Source: CAYMWF01 sp964394085 [NCBI: uncultured Gemmatimonadota bacterium]
Lineage (GTDB): Bacteria; GCA-2686955; CAYMWF01
Direction of reading: 5' to 3'
Assembly: GCA_964394085.1 (NCBI GenBank)
Contig: CAYMWF010000003.1
Location: forward strand, 69,927-133,926
Length of the DNA: 64,000 nt
Shown here: piece after piece, positions 45,655 through 55,527 of the stretch
How positions within the stretch are numbered: the stretch's first letter is position 1
Layout of the letters: each line of letters begins with the position of its first letter
Position numbers and translations under genes: made by a program
The notes under the pieces: model-generated
Told to the model about the DNA's origin: nothing
The model's input: only the letters and a program-made list of their open reading frames with translations
The model's database searches: none

Positions 45655-47148
45655 CTAGAATCCCGTCAATTTAGAGGAATATTCCACCAGTTCGGCAAGC
45701 GGTTCCCAGTATACCGGGAAGAAGAGTGTTACTGCCGCAAGAACACCGACCAGGGCGAGGTTCAGTCCACCGACGGGAATAGCCTCGGCGTCATCCTCGG
45801 GTCTCACAAGCCACATCGCTTTGAAAACCCGTGCGTAATAATACAACGCGAATACGGAATTCAAAATACCCACGACTGCGAGCCAGTACAGGCCCTCGTG
45901 CATCACTGCGGCGAAAATGTAGAACTTGCCGATGAAACCGAGTACTGGAGGAAGACCGGCCAGCGATACGAGAAAAACGACCATCACCGAACCCAGGAAC
46001 GGAGATCGCCATCCCACCCCCCTGAAATCTTCTATCTCGTAAGAACGCAGTTTGTTCGCGTAAGTGATAAGGACATAGAAAGCTCCGAGGTTCATAAAGG
46101 CGTACGCGAACAGGTAGAAAAGCACTGACTCGATACCAGCCAGTGAAATTGCCGCTACTCCCATCAGCAGATATCCCGCATGGGCGATACTCGAATACGC
46201 CAGCAGTCTTTTCAGATTGGATTGATTTATCGCGGCAAGATTTCCGAGTGTCATCGTAATCCCCGATAAAACACCGACGAGCAAGGGCCATTCTGTTTGA
46301 GAAATGAATATCGCTTCACCATCTGAACTGAATTCCGTAAACCCTGTAAAAAGCACCCTTAAAAGCATCGCAAAACCGGCGGCTTTCGAACCTACGGACA
46401 GGTAGGCCGTAACCGGTGTCGGCGCTCCCTGGTAAATATCGGGGCACCAGAAATGAAAAGGAACGAATGCTACTTTGTACCCGATACCGGCGAGAATCAT
46501 AACGAGGGCGATAAATACCGCACCGGGATAGATTGCGCCTCCCGAAAGGATTGCTGCTATCTCATGAAGCGAAGTAGTTCCCGTAACTCCGTAGATTATG
46601 GACATTCCAAACAGCATGATACCGGAGGAAACCGCACCGTAGATCACATATTTCAGAGCCGCTTCCGCTCCGAACTTGTCTGTCCTGGAAAACCCCGTCA
46701 GCAGATAAGCTGGAAGTGAGACAAGCTCGAAAGACAGATAAAGCATGATGAGATCGGTTGATGATGCCAGAAACATCATTCCGAGCAGCATACCCAGCAC
46801 CAGAACGAAATACTCGGTCCGGTGCCGCCGGGCGATTTCCACGGAGCTGACGGAGATAAGAACAGTGATAAAGGCGACTATGACAAACAGCAGTTTGAAA
46901 TAAACCGCGAAAGGATCATGGGCCGCCATGGCACTGAAAATAAGCCGGCTGGTGCTGGATTCATCAGCCTGAATGATGATCGCCAGGAAGGCGCCACCGA
47001 TTGTAACCAGCGAAAAGAAAGCTGAGAAAACAGCCTTTCTTTCGTCACGAAAAAGCATTCCGGACAACAGCACAACCAGAATACCTGTCGTTATCCAGAG
47101 CTCTGGAGCTATCAATCGCAGACTGGCAATATTCTCGAGGCTCAACAA
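45655..47148 (-). CDS. nuoN: NADH-quinone oxidoreductase subunit N
   Basis: One of three antiporter-like proton-pumping subunits of respiratory complex I, 497 residues with about 14 transmembrane helices. The motifs include FELVSLPAYLLTGF (helix 5 Glu), YKVAFVPFHFWCPDIYQGAPTPVTAYLSVGSKAAGFA (helices 7-8 with Lys) and LKRLLAYSSIAHAGYLLMG. It is the last gene of the nuo operon and begins 24 nt after nuoM. No convincing terminator is seen downstream in 45381-45654, an AT-rich stretch without a gene. Confidence 0.96.
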   Translation of the reverse strand: MLSLENIASLRLIAPELWITTGILVVLLSGMLFRDERKAVFSAFFSLVTIGGAFLAIIIQADESSTSRLIFSAMAAHDPFAVYFKLLFVIVAFITVLISVSSVEIARRHRTEYFVLVLGMLLGMMFLASSTDLIMLYLSFELVSLPAYLLTGFSRTDKFGAEAALKYVIYGAVSSGIMLFGMSIIYGVTGTTSLHEIAAILSGGAIYPGAVFIALVMILAGIGYKVAFVPFHFWCPDIYQGAPTPVTAYLSVGSKAAGFAMLLRVLFTGFTEFSSDGEAIFISQTEWPLLVGVLSGITMTLGNLAAINQSNLKRLLAYSSIAHAGYLLMGVAAISLAGIESVLFYLFAYAFMNLGAFYVLITYANKLRSYEIEDFRGVGWRSPFLGSVMVVFLVSLAGLPPVLGFIGKFYIFAAVMHEGLYWLAVVGILNSVFALYYYARVFKAMWLVRPEDDAEAIPVGGLNLALVGVLAAVTLFFPVYWEPLAELVEYSSKLTGF

Positions 47149-47172
47149 ACCTTCAACCTCCGTTTGAGCTCA

Positions 47173-48729
47173 CTAGATCCCACCCACGGCACGAACAATT
47201 GTGTTCAAGTGATTGAGGGATGTATTGATAAGATTAAGCACCGGCATAGGGTATACACCGACGAAAACGACGATAAGCCCTATCGGCGCCAGGGTGAATA
47301 TTTCCCGGGCGCTGATTTCTGGCAGCTCCTTGTATTTCTCGTTAAGCGGTCCCAGGAAGATCCTCTCGATCGTCCAGAGTACATATCCCGCTGTTATGAT
47401 AATACCGGAAACCGACAGGATGGTCAGAATCCGGAATTCCTGGAACGCCCCGAGAAACACCAGCGCTTCCGCAATGAACCCGGACAGGGTGGGAAGCCCC
47501 AGAGCTGCGAAAAATGCTAAAGCAAAGAAACCGGAATAAACAGGCACCACCGTACGCAGCCCGCCGAAACCGTCTATATCCCTGTGATGTGCGCGGTCGT
47601 ATACCACACCGACCAGGAGGAACATCATGGCGGTGATGACGCCGTGCGAGAACATCTGCATCACGGCCCCTTGCATACCCGCTTCGTTAAGGGCAGCCAT
47701 TCCCAGGAGCACATAACCCATATGACTGATGCTCGAATAGGCTACAAGCTTCTTCAAATCCTTCTGCGCCATTGCACAGAAGGCTCCATAAATGATATTG
47801 AAGAAACCTAGTGCGGCGATGAACCACCGGGCCGCCCAGGCTGCATCCGGCATCATCGGAAATGAGATCCGCAGAATCCCGTAGGTACCCATCTTCAGAA
47901 GGATTCCCGCCAGGATGACACTGACTGCGGTCGGGGCTTCAACATGAGCATCCGGAAGCCATGTATGAAACGGGAAAATCGGCACCTTGATAGCAAAACA
48001 GATGAACAGGGCGATAAATGCGATAAGCCTCGGATCGGAAAGGATGAAGTGACCACCTGCCACGCTTCCGAAGATTGATCCGGGTACGTAATTCTCCGGA
48101 TTCATCATCACCGTCATATCAAAACTATGGTGCCCGGTGGCCGGATCTATCACGGAGAAATAGAGGCCGATCATAACGAGCAGCATCAATACCGATCCTA
48201 CGAGTGTATAAAGGAAGAACTTGATTGCCGCGTATTCTTTACGCGGACCTCCCCATATACCGATCAAAAAGTACATCGGCAGAAGCATCACTTCCCAGAA
48301 GATATAGAAAAGGAAAAAATCGAGGGCACAGAAAACTCCCATCATCCCGAAATCCAGAAGGAGAAAAAGGGCGAAATACCCTTTAACACCCTCTTTGATA
48401 CCCCATGAGGCCGGAATACAAAGGAAGCAGAGCAGAGCGGTCAGGAGCACCATCGGTACACTCAGGCCGTCAACTCCCATGAAATACTGAATATTGAATG
48501 TTTCTATCCACTCAACCTTTTCTACGTACTGGAATGATTCGACATCGTCGATTCCAACGGCGTCCCTGTCGAAGGATACGAAAATGCTTATCGCCAGAAG
48601 AACCTGCACCAATGTTGCTAAAAGAGCTACATAGCGAATAGCATTGTGCCGTTTCGGAGGAATGAAAAGAATCACCAACGCTCCAAGCAGCGGTGCGAAC
48701 GTCAGGTAGGACAAGATGTGTCCGGACAT
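47173..48729 (-). CDS. nuoM: NADH-quinone oxidoreductase subunit M
   Basis: Antiporter-like complex I subunit, 518 residues. The motifs include FYIFWEVMLLPMYFLIGIWGG (helix 5 Glu), IKVPIFPFHTWLPDAHVEAPTAVSVILAGILLKMG (helices 7-8 with the pumping Lys residues) and LKKLVAYSSISHMGYVLLG. It starts 58 nt after nuoL ends. Confidence 0.97.
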   Translation of the reverse strand: MSGHILSYLTFAPLLGALVILFIPPKRHNAIRYVALLATLVQVLLAISIFVSFDRDAVGIDDVESFQYVEKVEWIETFNIQYFMGVDGLSVPMVLLTALLCFLCIPASWGIKEGVKGYFALFLLLDFGMMGVFCALDFFLFYIFWEVMLLPMYFLIGIWGGPRKEYAAIKFFLYTLVGSVLMLLVMIGLYFSVIDPATGHHSFDMTVMMNPENYVPGSIFGSVAGGHFILSDPRLIAFIALFICFAIKVPIFPFHTWLPDAHVEAPTAVSVILAGILLKMGTYGILRISFPMMPDAAWAARWFIAALGFFNIIYGAFCAMAQKDLKKLVAYSSISHMGYVLLGMAALNEAGMQGAVMQMFSHGVITAMMFLLVGVVYDRAHHRDIDGFGGLRTVVPVYSGFFALAFFAALGLPTLSGFIAEALVFLGAFQEFRILTILSVSGIIITAGYVLWTIERIFLGPLNEKYKELPEISAREIFTLAPIGLIVVFVGVYPMPVLNLINTSLNHLNTIVRAVGGI

Positions 48730-48787
48730 GAAATCGACTCCTCCCCACCGGGTGCCGACGACCGTTCGTCGAGCGGGATCCCGGAAA

Positions 48788-51001
48788 TCAGATTATATAA
48801 ACGAGTATTATTATGAGTACTCCCGCGAGTGCTCCGGCCAGGTACTGCTGCAACCTGCCCGTTTCGATTTTTCTCGCCAGGCTCCCTGAAAAAAGGGTGC
48901 CGTCGGCGATGCCGTTGACTATACCATCTATGAATTTCAGATCGAATTTACCTTCGAGGAACGCGAAGGCGGCCGTCAACCTTGCCACCCCGTTCACGAT
49001 TCCATCGATGATTTTCAAATCGAATCTACCCAGCGTATCAGCCAGCCTGACAAGCTTGTCTATTATAAATCGCTGGTAAAACTCGTCGAAATAGAGTTTG
49101 TCGTGCGCTCTTTTGAAGAACCCCCCGGTTTCGAGAGCCCGCGCTTCCCAGGACAGCATTTCCTCGGGCTTCTTGTAATATAGCCTGTATGCTCCGAATA
49201 TACCTCCAGCAGCAAGGAGGATGGAAAGCACCATGGCCGGATAATGAGCTTTATGAGCGGCCTCATCTATCGGATTATGCCCATGAGCACCTTCATGATG
49301 GTCTTCATGCCCGCCGGATGTCGTCGAGACTCCGGCTGAACCATGCTGGTCACTTTGGGTCGGTAATTCGGGCTGGTGAGATTCACCTGAATGATCGCTG
49401 TGTTCTTCCTCAGTTGATGCGACATCGGCAAACGCGACAGCCATTCCGGGAAAGGTCCTGTCGGTCGAGTGATGCTCCAGTTCATCAACCTGCGCAAGGG
49501 AAGCCGGTTTCGGCACCAGGTCATGAAACCATCCGTGAGCGTGTACGGGGTTGATGCTGTACCAGAACCAGACGCTGAGAGCTGCAAGGATTACCAGTGG
49601 AACGGTCATTGTCGCTGGTGATTCGACGGCATGATCGTATTTATGGGTGTCTCTGGGTTTTCCGAAAAATGTCAGAAAAATCAATCTGAACATATAGAAA
49701 GCCGTGAGTCCAGCAGCTGAAAATCCGAGAAGAGGCAGCAGGAAATGAACCGGTTTATAAAACACTCCGAAACCCAGGGCACCGGCGAGAATAGCATCTT
49801 TACTCAGGAATCCCGAGGTGAACGGGATACCGCTCAACGCAAGTGTGGCAATCAGAAAAGTCAGGAACGTTACAGGCATCTTTTTTCTGAGACCGCCCAT
49901 GTTCCGCATATCCTGTTCATGGTGAAGGGCGAGGATGACGCTGCCCGACCCCAGGAACAGACACGCTTTGAAGGCGGCGTGAGTCATAAGATGGAAAAAA
50001 CCGGCGGTATATGCGCCGACACCCAGACCCAATATCATGTACCCCAGCTGGCTTATCGTCGAATACGCGAGCACCCTCTTTATGTCGTATTGACCAACGG
50101 CGATGGTCGACCCGAGAATAGCCGTGATGGCTCCTATATAGGCGATCACGAGGAGGGCGTCGGGTGTGAAGATGCAGAACATCCTTGTGACCATGTAAAC
50201 CCCTGCGGCAACCATAGTGGCCGCATGAATCAAAGCACTGACCGGGGTCGGGCCTTCCATGGCGTCCGGAAGCCACACATGCAGCGGGAATTGTGCTGAC
50301 TTACCAATCGCCCCGCAGAAAAGACATATTCCGGCGACTGTCAGCAATCCTCCCGAGAGTCGTCCATCCGCCACGCCGGCAAAAACTTCTTCATAACTGA
50401 AAATGCCCAGGGTAAAGAAGATGATCATCATCCCGATAAACATGCCGAAATCGCCGATCCGATTCGTAATAAACGCTTTTTTGCACGCGAGAGCGGCTGA
50501 ATTTTTTTCGAAGTAGAACCCGATCAGGAGGTAGGAGGAAAGACCGACGAGTTCCCATCCCACGTAAAGGAGAAGCAGGTTATCAGCGAGAACAAGTGTC
50601 AGCATCGAGAACGAAAACAGTGATAGAAAACTGAAAAACTGGTGGTAATTCCCGTCTCCTTTCATATAACCAATCGAATAAAGGTGCACGAGGAAAGAAA
50701 CCACTGTTACCACCACGAGCATGAAAGCCGTGATATTGTCGATCAGGATGCCCATTGAGAATGTTACATTCCCTCCCAGCATAACCCAATCGAATGAGGG
50801 ATTGAGATTGAATTCAGGATCATACTCCGATATAGCGTGCGCGAATATGGCTAACGCCGCCATAAGTGAGATACCTATAGCGCCCAGGGCCATCCAGTCC
50901 CCGCCTCTCGGAAGACGTTTGCCGAAAAACGTTGTAAACAGGAAGGAGGCGAGCGGCGTTAAAACGCAGATCAGGGCATATATGACGAGTTGATCGTTCA
51001 T
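48788..51001 (-). CDS. nuoL: NADH-quinone oxidoreductase subunit L, with His-rich insert
   Basis: The largest antiporter-like subunit of complex I, 737 residues against about 610-650 usually. The conserved core has VGWELVGLSSYLLIGFYF, KSAQFPLHVWLPDAMEGPTPVSALIHAATMVAAGVYM and IKRVLAYSTISQLGYMILG. Two oddities account for the length. A His/Glu-rich hydrophilic insert lies at about residues 480-597 (HAHGWFHDL, HEDHHEGAHGHN). The C-terminal amphipathic arm contains a near repeat, GRFDLKIIDGIVNGVA then GKFDLKFIDGIVNGIA, at about 655-705. The protein ends in one more hydrophobic helix. Confidence 0.96.
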   Translation of the reverse strand: MNDQLVIYALICVLTPLASFLFTTFFGKRLPRGGDWMALGAIGISLMAALAIFAHAISEYDPEFNLNPSFDWVMLGGNVTFSMGILIDNITAFMLVVVTVVSFLVHLYSIGYMKGDGNYHQFFSFLSLFSFSMLTLVLADNLLLLYVGWELVGLSSYLLIGFYFEKNSAALACKKAFITNRIGDFGMFIGMMIIFFTLGIFSYEEVFAGVADGRLSGGLLTVAGICLFCGAIGKSAQFPLHVWLPDAMEGPTPVSALIHAATMVAAGVYMVTRMFCIFTPDALLVIAYIGAITAILGSTIAVGQYDIKRVLAYSTISQLGYMILGLGVGAYTAGFFHLMTHAAFKACLFLGSGSVILALHHEQDMRNMGGLRKKMPVTFLTFLIATLALSGIPFTSGFLSKDAILAGALGFGVFYKPVHFLLPLLGFSAAGLTAFYMFRLIFLTFFGKPRDTHKYDHAVESPATMTVPLVILAALSVWFWYSINPVHAHGWFHDLVPKPASLAQVDELEHHSTDRTFPGMAVAFADVASTEEEHSDHSGESHQPELPTQSDQHGSAGVSTTSGGHEDHHEGAHGHNPIDEAAHKAHYPAMVLSILLAAGGIFGAYRLYYKKPEEMLSWEARALETGGFFKRAHDKLYFDEFYQRFIIDKLVRLADTLGRFDLKIIDGIVNGVARLTAAFAFLEGKFDLKFIDGIVNGIADGTLFSGSLARKIETGRLQQYLAGALAGVLIIILVYII

Positions 51002-51010
51002 TTACTCCAA

Positions 51011-51316
51011 CTACTCCTTCAGATCGGTCAGCATGTCTACGTCCACGTTATGGAACATCCTGTAGATTGTGAGCACGATGGCCAGTGCGACCGCTGCTTC
51101 TGCGGCTGCGAGCACTATTACGAACAGGGCGAAGAGATGACCGTCGAGGCCACCTGTAACGAACCGGGAAAACGCCACGAAGTTCAAATTCGCCGCGTTC
51201 AGGATTAACTCGATTCCCATCAAAACCGCAATGGCGTTCTTCCTGGTAACCACGGCAAACAACCCCAGACAAAAAAGCAGGGCGCTTACAATGAGGTAAT
51301 GTTCAAGCCCCAGCAT
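51011..51316 (-). CDS. nuoK: NADH-quinone oxidoreductase subunit K
   Basis: A 101-residue complex I membrane subunit with three helices. The conserved Glu residues lie in LMGIELILNAANLNFVAFSR and VLAAAEAAVALAIVL, the usual positions for proton transfer. GAGGAG precedes the ATG, and the start overlaps the end of nuoJ by 14 nt. Confidence 0.96.
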   Translation of the reverse strand: MLGLEHYLIVSALLFCLGLFAVVTRKNAIAVLMGIELILNAANLNFVAFSRFVTGGLDGHLFALFVIVLAAAEAAVALAIVLTIYRMFHNVDVDMLTDLKE

Positions 51317-51815
51317 CTGTATTCTCCTCTTTCCTTGCGAGGAACATCGCCCCGATGAGCACGATCAGCAGCAGAACCGATGCCACCTCGAACGGTAGCA
51401 TGTACTTACCGAGGAACAGGCGACCCAGTCCATCGACGGTTGTTGCCGGCAGGCCTGCGCCCTCGGCCGGTGCAGACCAGTCGGTCAGGAAATTGACCGC
51501 TTGGAGAACGATAAATACGCCGGTGGCAAGCACTAAGGAAGGAAACGCCTTCATGGGTCGCACCGACATGGTCGGCCCCTTGTCGGCGGTGCGGGTTAGC
51601 ATTACACCGAACAGAAGGAGAACGAGGATACCGCCGACATACACCATTACCTGCGTCGCAGCGATAAAATCCGCTGCGAGAAGGATATACAGTCCCGCAA
51701 GCCCGAGGAACGTGAAAAGGAGTGAAAACGCCGCTTTGGCGATGTTCCCGGTCAGCACCACGAACAGAGCGGATATGATTGTTATCAAAGCTAATAGGAT
51801 GAATACAGCGAGCAT
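51303..51815 (-). CDS. nuoJ: NADH-quinone oxidoreductase subunit J
   Basis: A 170-residue complex I membrane subunit with five hydrophobic helices. The helix 3 segment DFIAATQVMVYVGGILVLLLFGVMLT is the conserved part, with the pi-bulge region. It starts 5 nt after nuoI and overlaps nuoK. Confidence 0.95.
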   Translation of the reverse strand: MLAVFILLALITIISALFVVLTGNIAKAAFSLLFTFLGLAGLYILLAADFIAATQVMVYVGGILVLLLFGVMLTRTADKGPTMSVRPMKAFPSLVLATGVFIVLQAVNFLTDWSAPAEGAGLPATTVDGLGRLFLGKYMLPFEVASVLLLIVLIGAMFLARKEENTDAGA

Positions 51816-51820
51816 TTCAG

Positions 51821-52333
51821 TTATTCCCCAGCTGGTTCCCTACCGGGTTTTTCACCGGCGCTTTCAGCAGGCTTTTCCTCGACTTCAGCCGCGTCCGGGT
51901 CGTACCCGGGTGAGTATCTTTGTTCCTTCAGAAGGTTGAGAATGAGATCCCGCTTTTTCGTGAATGTCAAGGATTCGTATTCCGGAAGAAGTTCGATTGA
52001 TGACGTTGGACATGCAGTCTGACAGAAGCCGCAGAAGAGACAGGTATTCAGGTTGACCGTGAATCTGTCGATGCGGATTTTCTTCTTCTGTCCCTTGAGC
52101 CGCTCCAATTCGATGACGATACACCCCGGAGGACAAGCTCTGACACAAGCCGTGCATCCGTTGCATTTATCGATATAAAGCCTGTGCCTGCCCTTCCATG
52201 TTTTTGGAAGTTCCATCCGCTCATCGGGATACTGGACAGTAACCGCCCGATTGAACAAGTGCTTGAAGGTTACACCCAACCCGACGCAGCAGGAGTGAAC
52301 TGCCTCCCCGAAATGGTGAAGATATGTTTTCAT
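51821..52333 (-). CDS. nuoI: NADH-quinone oxidoreductase subunit I
   Basis: Peripheral complex I subunit, 170 residues, carrying two 4Fe-4S clusters. The ligands are CNGCTACVRACPPGC and CLFCGFCQTACPTSS, the standard 8-Cys ferredoxin pattern. The tail after about residue 145 is acidic and low complexity (EKPAESAGEKPGREPAGE). It begins 18 nt after nuoH. In a complex lacking NuoEFG this subunit is close to the likely electron entry point. Confidence 0.97.
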   Translation of the reverse strand: MKTYLHHFGEAVHSCCVGLGVTFKHLFNRAVTVQYPDERMELPKTWKGRHRLYIDKCNGCTACVRACPPGCIVIELERLKGQKKKIRIDRFTVNLNTCLFCGFCQTACPTSSIELLPEYESLTFTKKRDLILNLLKEQRYSPGYDPDAAEVEEKPAESAGEKPGREPAGE

Positions 52334-52351
52334 CTATCTCCTCGTGACCAG

Positions 52352-53395
52352 TCAGCCGGTTACGATCATCCAGACGGCAACGCCCGCAATATTGAGGAAA
52401 GCGAGCGGCAGCAAGTACTTCCAGGTCACCCGCATCAGCTGGTCTACCCGTAACCGCGGATAAGTCCAGCGGAACCACATGACAATCGTTACCAGAACCA
52501 GTGTTTTAAAGATGAACATCAACCAGCCTGGTATCAGTGTTCCCCCGAGCGGCCCTTCCCAGCCTCCGAGGAACAGGGTAACGGCCACGGCGCCCAGAAG
52601 AAACATTTCAGCGTATTCGGCCAGGAAAAAGAAGGCGAACCGCAAACCTGTGTATTCTGTGAAAAAACCGGCCACCAGTTCGGATTCCGCTTCAGGCAAA
52701 TCGAACGGAGCCCGGTTGTTTTCAGCTAGAGATGCTACGAAATACACGAAAAATGCCAGAAATGCGAACGGATTGTTGAATATGAACCAGTGATGGATTC
52801 CGCCGCTTTGAGCGGTGATGATTTCACCCATGTTCAGGGAACCGGCCAGCAGAACAGCGGGAATCATCGAAAGGGCGACCGGCAGTTCGTAACTCACAAT
52901 CTGAGCTGCGGATCGCATTCCGCCAATGAGCGACCATTTGTTACCTGACGCCCATGCTCCCATCAGTATTCCGATTACGGTAAGTGACGATATCGCCAGC
53001 AGGTAAAAAAGTCCGATATTCAGATCGGCGGCGGTCAGACCAGGTCCGAAAACAAGAACCGCATACCCCATCATCACTGCGATAAAACAGATAACCGGTG
53101 CTACATTGAAGAATCGTTTGATCGCAGCGTCCGGTATAATATCTTCTTTGACAAGCAGCTTAACGGTATCAGCTATCGGCTGTGCCCACCCGTGCCATCC
53201 ACCGACGCGCATCGGACCGAGGCGGTCCTGTATATGTGCTGCGACTTTCCGTTCCCACCATGTGAAAAACATCACGAGAAGGAGCATCAGCACAACAACA
53301 GCCGCGCAGGCCGTCAGCATGCTTATCAAGTAGATCAAAACCTGCGGCAGTCCGCCTGCCGGGCTGTTAAGAAGATACTCAGCGAGAAGATTCAT
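52352..53395 (-). CDS. nuoH: NADH-quinone oxidoreductase subunit H
   Basis: A 347-residue membrane subunit that forms the quinone channel with NuoB and NuoD. Conserved segments are RLGPMRVGGWHGWAQPIADTVKLLVKED and LAENNRAPFDLPEAESELVAGFFTEYTG, with acidic residues in the quinone-coupled loops. It has eight helices. It begins 19 nt after nuoD. In many bacteria nuoE, nuoF and nuoG would precede it; here they are absent. Confidence 0.97.
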   Translation of the reverse strand: MNLLAEYLLNSPAGGLPQVLIYLISMLTACAAVVVLMLLLVMFFTWWERKVAAHIQDRLGPMRVGGWHGWAQPIADTVKLLVKEDIIPDAAIKRFFNVAPVICFIAVMMGYAVLVFGPGLTAADLNIGLFYLLAISSLTVIGILMGAWASGNKWSLIGGMRSAAQIVSYELPVALSMIPAVLLAGSLNMGEIITAQSGGIHHWFIFNNPFAFLAFFVYFVASLAENNRAPFDLPEAESELVAGFFTEYTGLRFAFFFLAEYAEMFLLGAVAVTLFLGGWEGPLGGTLIPGWLMFIFKTLVLVTIVMWFRWTYPRLRVDQLMRVTWKYLLPLAFLNIAGVAVWMIVTG

Positions 53396-53414
53396 ACTCC
53401 AACCCTCTGCATCC

Positions 53415-54527
53415 TTACCTGTCGATTTCTCCCATTACGATATCTATGCTTCCGAAAATCGCCACGAGATCCGCTATCATGAAACCTCTGGAGATTTCAG
53501 GAACCACTAAGACATTCTGGAATGATGGAGTGCGCACTTTGACTCTTTCAGGTGTCTTCGTTCCGCTCGATACAATATAGAAGCCCAGTTCACCTTTCGG
53601 GTTCTCAGCCGCGGAATATACCTCACCCGCTTTCGGCTTAACCACCTTGGGCGCTTTGGTTTTATAATCTCCGGCGGGAATATTCTTGATCGCCTGTTCT
53701 ATAATCCGGACAGACTGGTGCATCTCCTCGATTCTGACGATATAGCGATCCCAGCAATCTCCCAGGGTACCTTTCTCTCCGCGACCGATGGGAATATCGA
53801 AGTCGAAACGTTCATAAATCGAGTAAGGATATTTCTTCCGAAGATCCCATTCCACTCCCGACCCGCGGAGGACAGGACCGGAGGTCCCGTATGCTATCGC
53901 CATCTCCCTTGAGAGAATTCCTATATTTACAGTGCGTTCGAGGAATATCTTATTGTACGACAACAGGTTGTTGTAATCGTCAATCTTGGGCTTGAAGTAT
54001 TCGCAGAAATCCGTCACCCCTCGCAGCCAGTCATCATCCACATCAGAACCGACACCGCCTATCAATATATGGCTGAAGGTGAGCCTGGCGCCCGAAACAA
54101 ATTCTAGAAGCTTGAGGATTCTCTCACGTTCGCGAAAAGCATACAGAATAGGGGTGAAAGCACCCATATCCAGACCGAAGGAGCCGAAAGCCACGAGATG
54201 GCTTCCTATACGGTTGAGCTCGCAGAGGATGACTCTTATAAATTCAGCCCTTTCCGGAACTTCGATACCGAGCAGCTTCTCCAACCCCATAACATAAGGC
54301 AGATTGTTGTTCATCGCCGCCACGTAATCCAGGCGGTCGGTATACGGGATGAAACCGGGGTAGCTGACGTTTTCGGCGGTTTTTTCTACACAGCGGTGCA
54401 GATACCCGATAACAGGCTCTATCTCTTCTATAATCTCCCCATCGGTCCGTAATTTCATCTGGAACACACCGTGTGTGCTCGGATGCTGCGGCCCCATATG
54501 GAGGAGGAAGCCTTTATTGGACGTCAC
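53415..54527 (-). CDS. nuoD: NADH-quinone oxidoreductase subunit D
   Basis: The 49-kDa subunit of complex I, about 370 residues. Conserved motifs are LHMGPQHPSTHGVFQMKL (quinone-site His), EPVIGYLHRCVEKTAEN, SGPVLRGSGVEWDLRKKYPY and the C-terminal FGSIDIVMGEIDR. I place the start at the GTG at 54527, which has AAGGAG with 7-nt spacing and overlaps nuoC by 14 nt. The ATG at 54557 is also in frame but lacks a ribosome site. Confidence 0.96.
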   Translation of the reverse strand: MTSNKGFLLHMGPQHPSTHGVFQMKLRTDGEIIEEIEPVIGYLHRCVEKTAENVSYPGFIPYTDRLDYVAAMNNNLPYVMGLEKLLGIEVPERAEFIRVILCELNRIGSHLVAFGSFGLDMGAFTPILYAFRERERILKLLEFVSGARLTFSHILIGGVGSDVDDDWLRGVTDFCEYFKPKIDDYNNLLSYNKIFLERTVNIGILSREMAIAYGTSGPVLRGSGVEWDLRKKYPYSIYERFDFDIPIGRGEKGTLGDCWDRYIVRIEEMHQSVRIIEQAIKNIPAGDYKTKAPKVVKPKAGEVYSAAENPKGELGFYIVSSGTKTPERVKVRTPSFQNVLVVPEISRGFMIADLVAIFGSIDIVMGEIDR

Positions 54528-55005
54528 AATCGATCTCCTTGTGGGGAATTCCGTCATAGGAGTCGGGATATACGTAATCCTTGAGCAGCGGATAGCCCTC
54601 CCAGTCGTCCGGGAGCAGCAGCCTGGTCAAATTGGGATGCCCCTCGAAAATAATCCCGAACATATCAAAAGCTTCGCGTTCGTACCAGTCGGCGCAGGGC
54701 CAGAGGTGGACAACGGATGGAACTTCCGGTCTGTCAGAGGGTACCGAGCATTTAACGACCACCTGGTAAAGAAAACTCGTGGAACGCAGGTGATATACGA
54801 TTCCGCGCTTTTCCTGGTAATCCATTCCCGCCAGGCTGATCATGTAATCGAAAAGGAGATCCGGATCGTCTTTCAGTTTCAGCAGAAGCTCAGACAATCC
54901 AGCAGGCTCGACTTCGATTTCCGGCACTGCGTCGCCGGTCTCGGGCACGGAAACCGTTTCGCTGATTTTTTTGTTCAACAATTCGATCAGCGCTACTTCT
55001 TCCAT
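54514..55005 (-). CDS. nuoC: NADH-quinone oxidoreductase subunit C
   Basis: The 30-kDa subunit, 163 residues, separate from NuoD (they are fused in some bacteria). The signature is [43 protein letters not shown]. It overlaps nuoB by 13 nt and nuoD by 14 nt, indicating tight coupling. Confidence 0.96.
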   Translation of the reverse strand: MEEVALIELLNKKISETVSVPETGDAVPEIEVEPAGLSELLLKLKDDPDLLFDYMISLAGMDYQEKRGIVYHLRSTSFLYQVVVKCSVPSDRPEVPSVVHLWPCADWYEREAFDMFGIIFEGHPNLTRLLLPDDWEGYPLLKDYVYPDSYDGIPHKEIDCDVQ

Positions 55006-55493
55006 AGTTCGTTGAACCTCCTTGTAAACGGCTTCTCTGTACGGATCTTATCCTGCAAAGTCATCAAGCCGTGCAGAAGCGCCTCGGGTCTTGGGGGACA
55101 TCCGGCTATATACACATCGACCGGTATGACATGGTCGGCGCCCTTGACGACATGATATCCGTAAGGTTCGTACGGACCACCGCCGACTGCGCATGCCCCC
55201 ATTGCAATGACCCATTTCGGCTCCGGCATCTGATCATAGAGCCGCTGAACGCGGGGAGCCATTTTATAGGTTATGGTTCCGGCGACGATCATCAAGTCGG
55301 ACTGGCGTGGGGAAGCCCTGAAAAGACCGGCACCGAAACGATCGATGTCGAAATGGGCCATCCCCGTCGCCATCATCTCAATAGCACAGCAAGCCAGGCC
55401 GAAGGTCATCGGCCACAGAGACGAAAGGCGAGCCCAGTCGAAAAGAGAATCGACAGTGGTAAAAACTACGTTTCCTTTTAGTTCTTCATCCAT
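54993..55493 (-). CDS. nuoB: NADH-quinone oxidoreductase subunit B
   Basis: A 166-residue subunit holding cluster N2, the last iron-sulfur cluster before quinone. The ligands are in [12 protein letters not shown] (adjacent cysteines), [16 protein letters not shown] and [16 protein letters not shown]. Its start is 34 nt after nuoA ends. Confidence 0.97.
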   Translation of the reverse strand: MDEELKGNVVFTTVDSLFDWARLSSLWPMTFGLACCAIEMMATGMAHFDIDRFGAGLFRASPRQSDLMIVAGTITYKMAPRVQRLYDQMPEPKWVIAMGACAVGGGPYEPYGYHVVKGADHVIPVDVYIAGCPPRPEALLHGLMTLQDKIRTEKPFTRRFNELWKK

Positions 55494-55527
55494 TACCGCA
55501 CTCCGCAGCGCTTGGTAAACGACGTAA

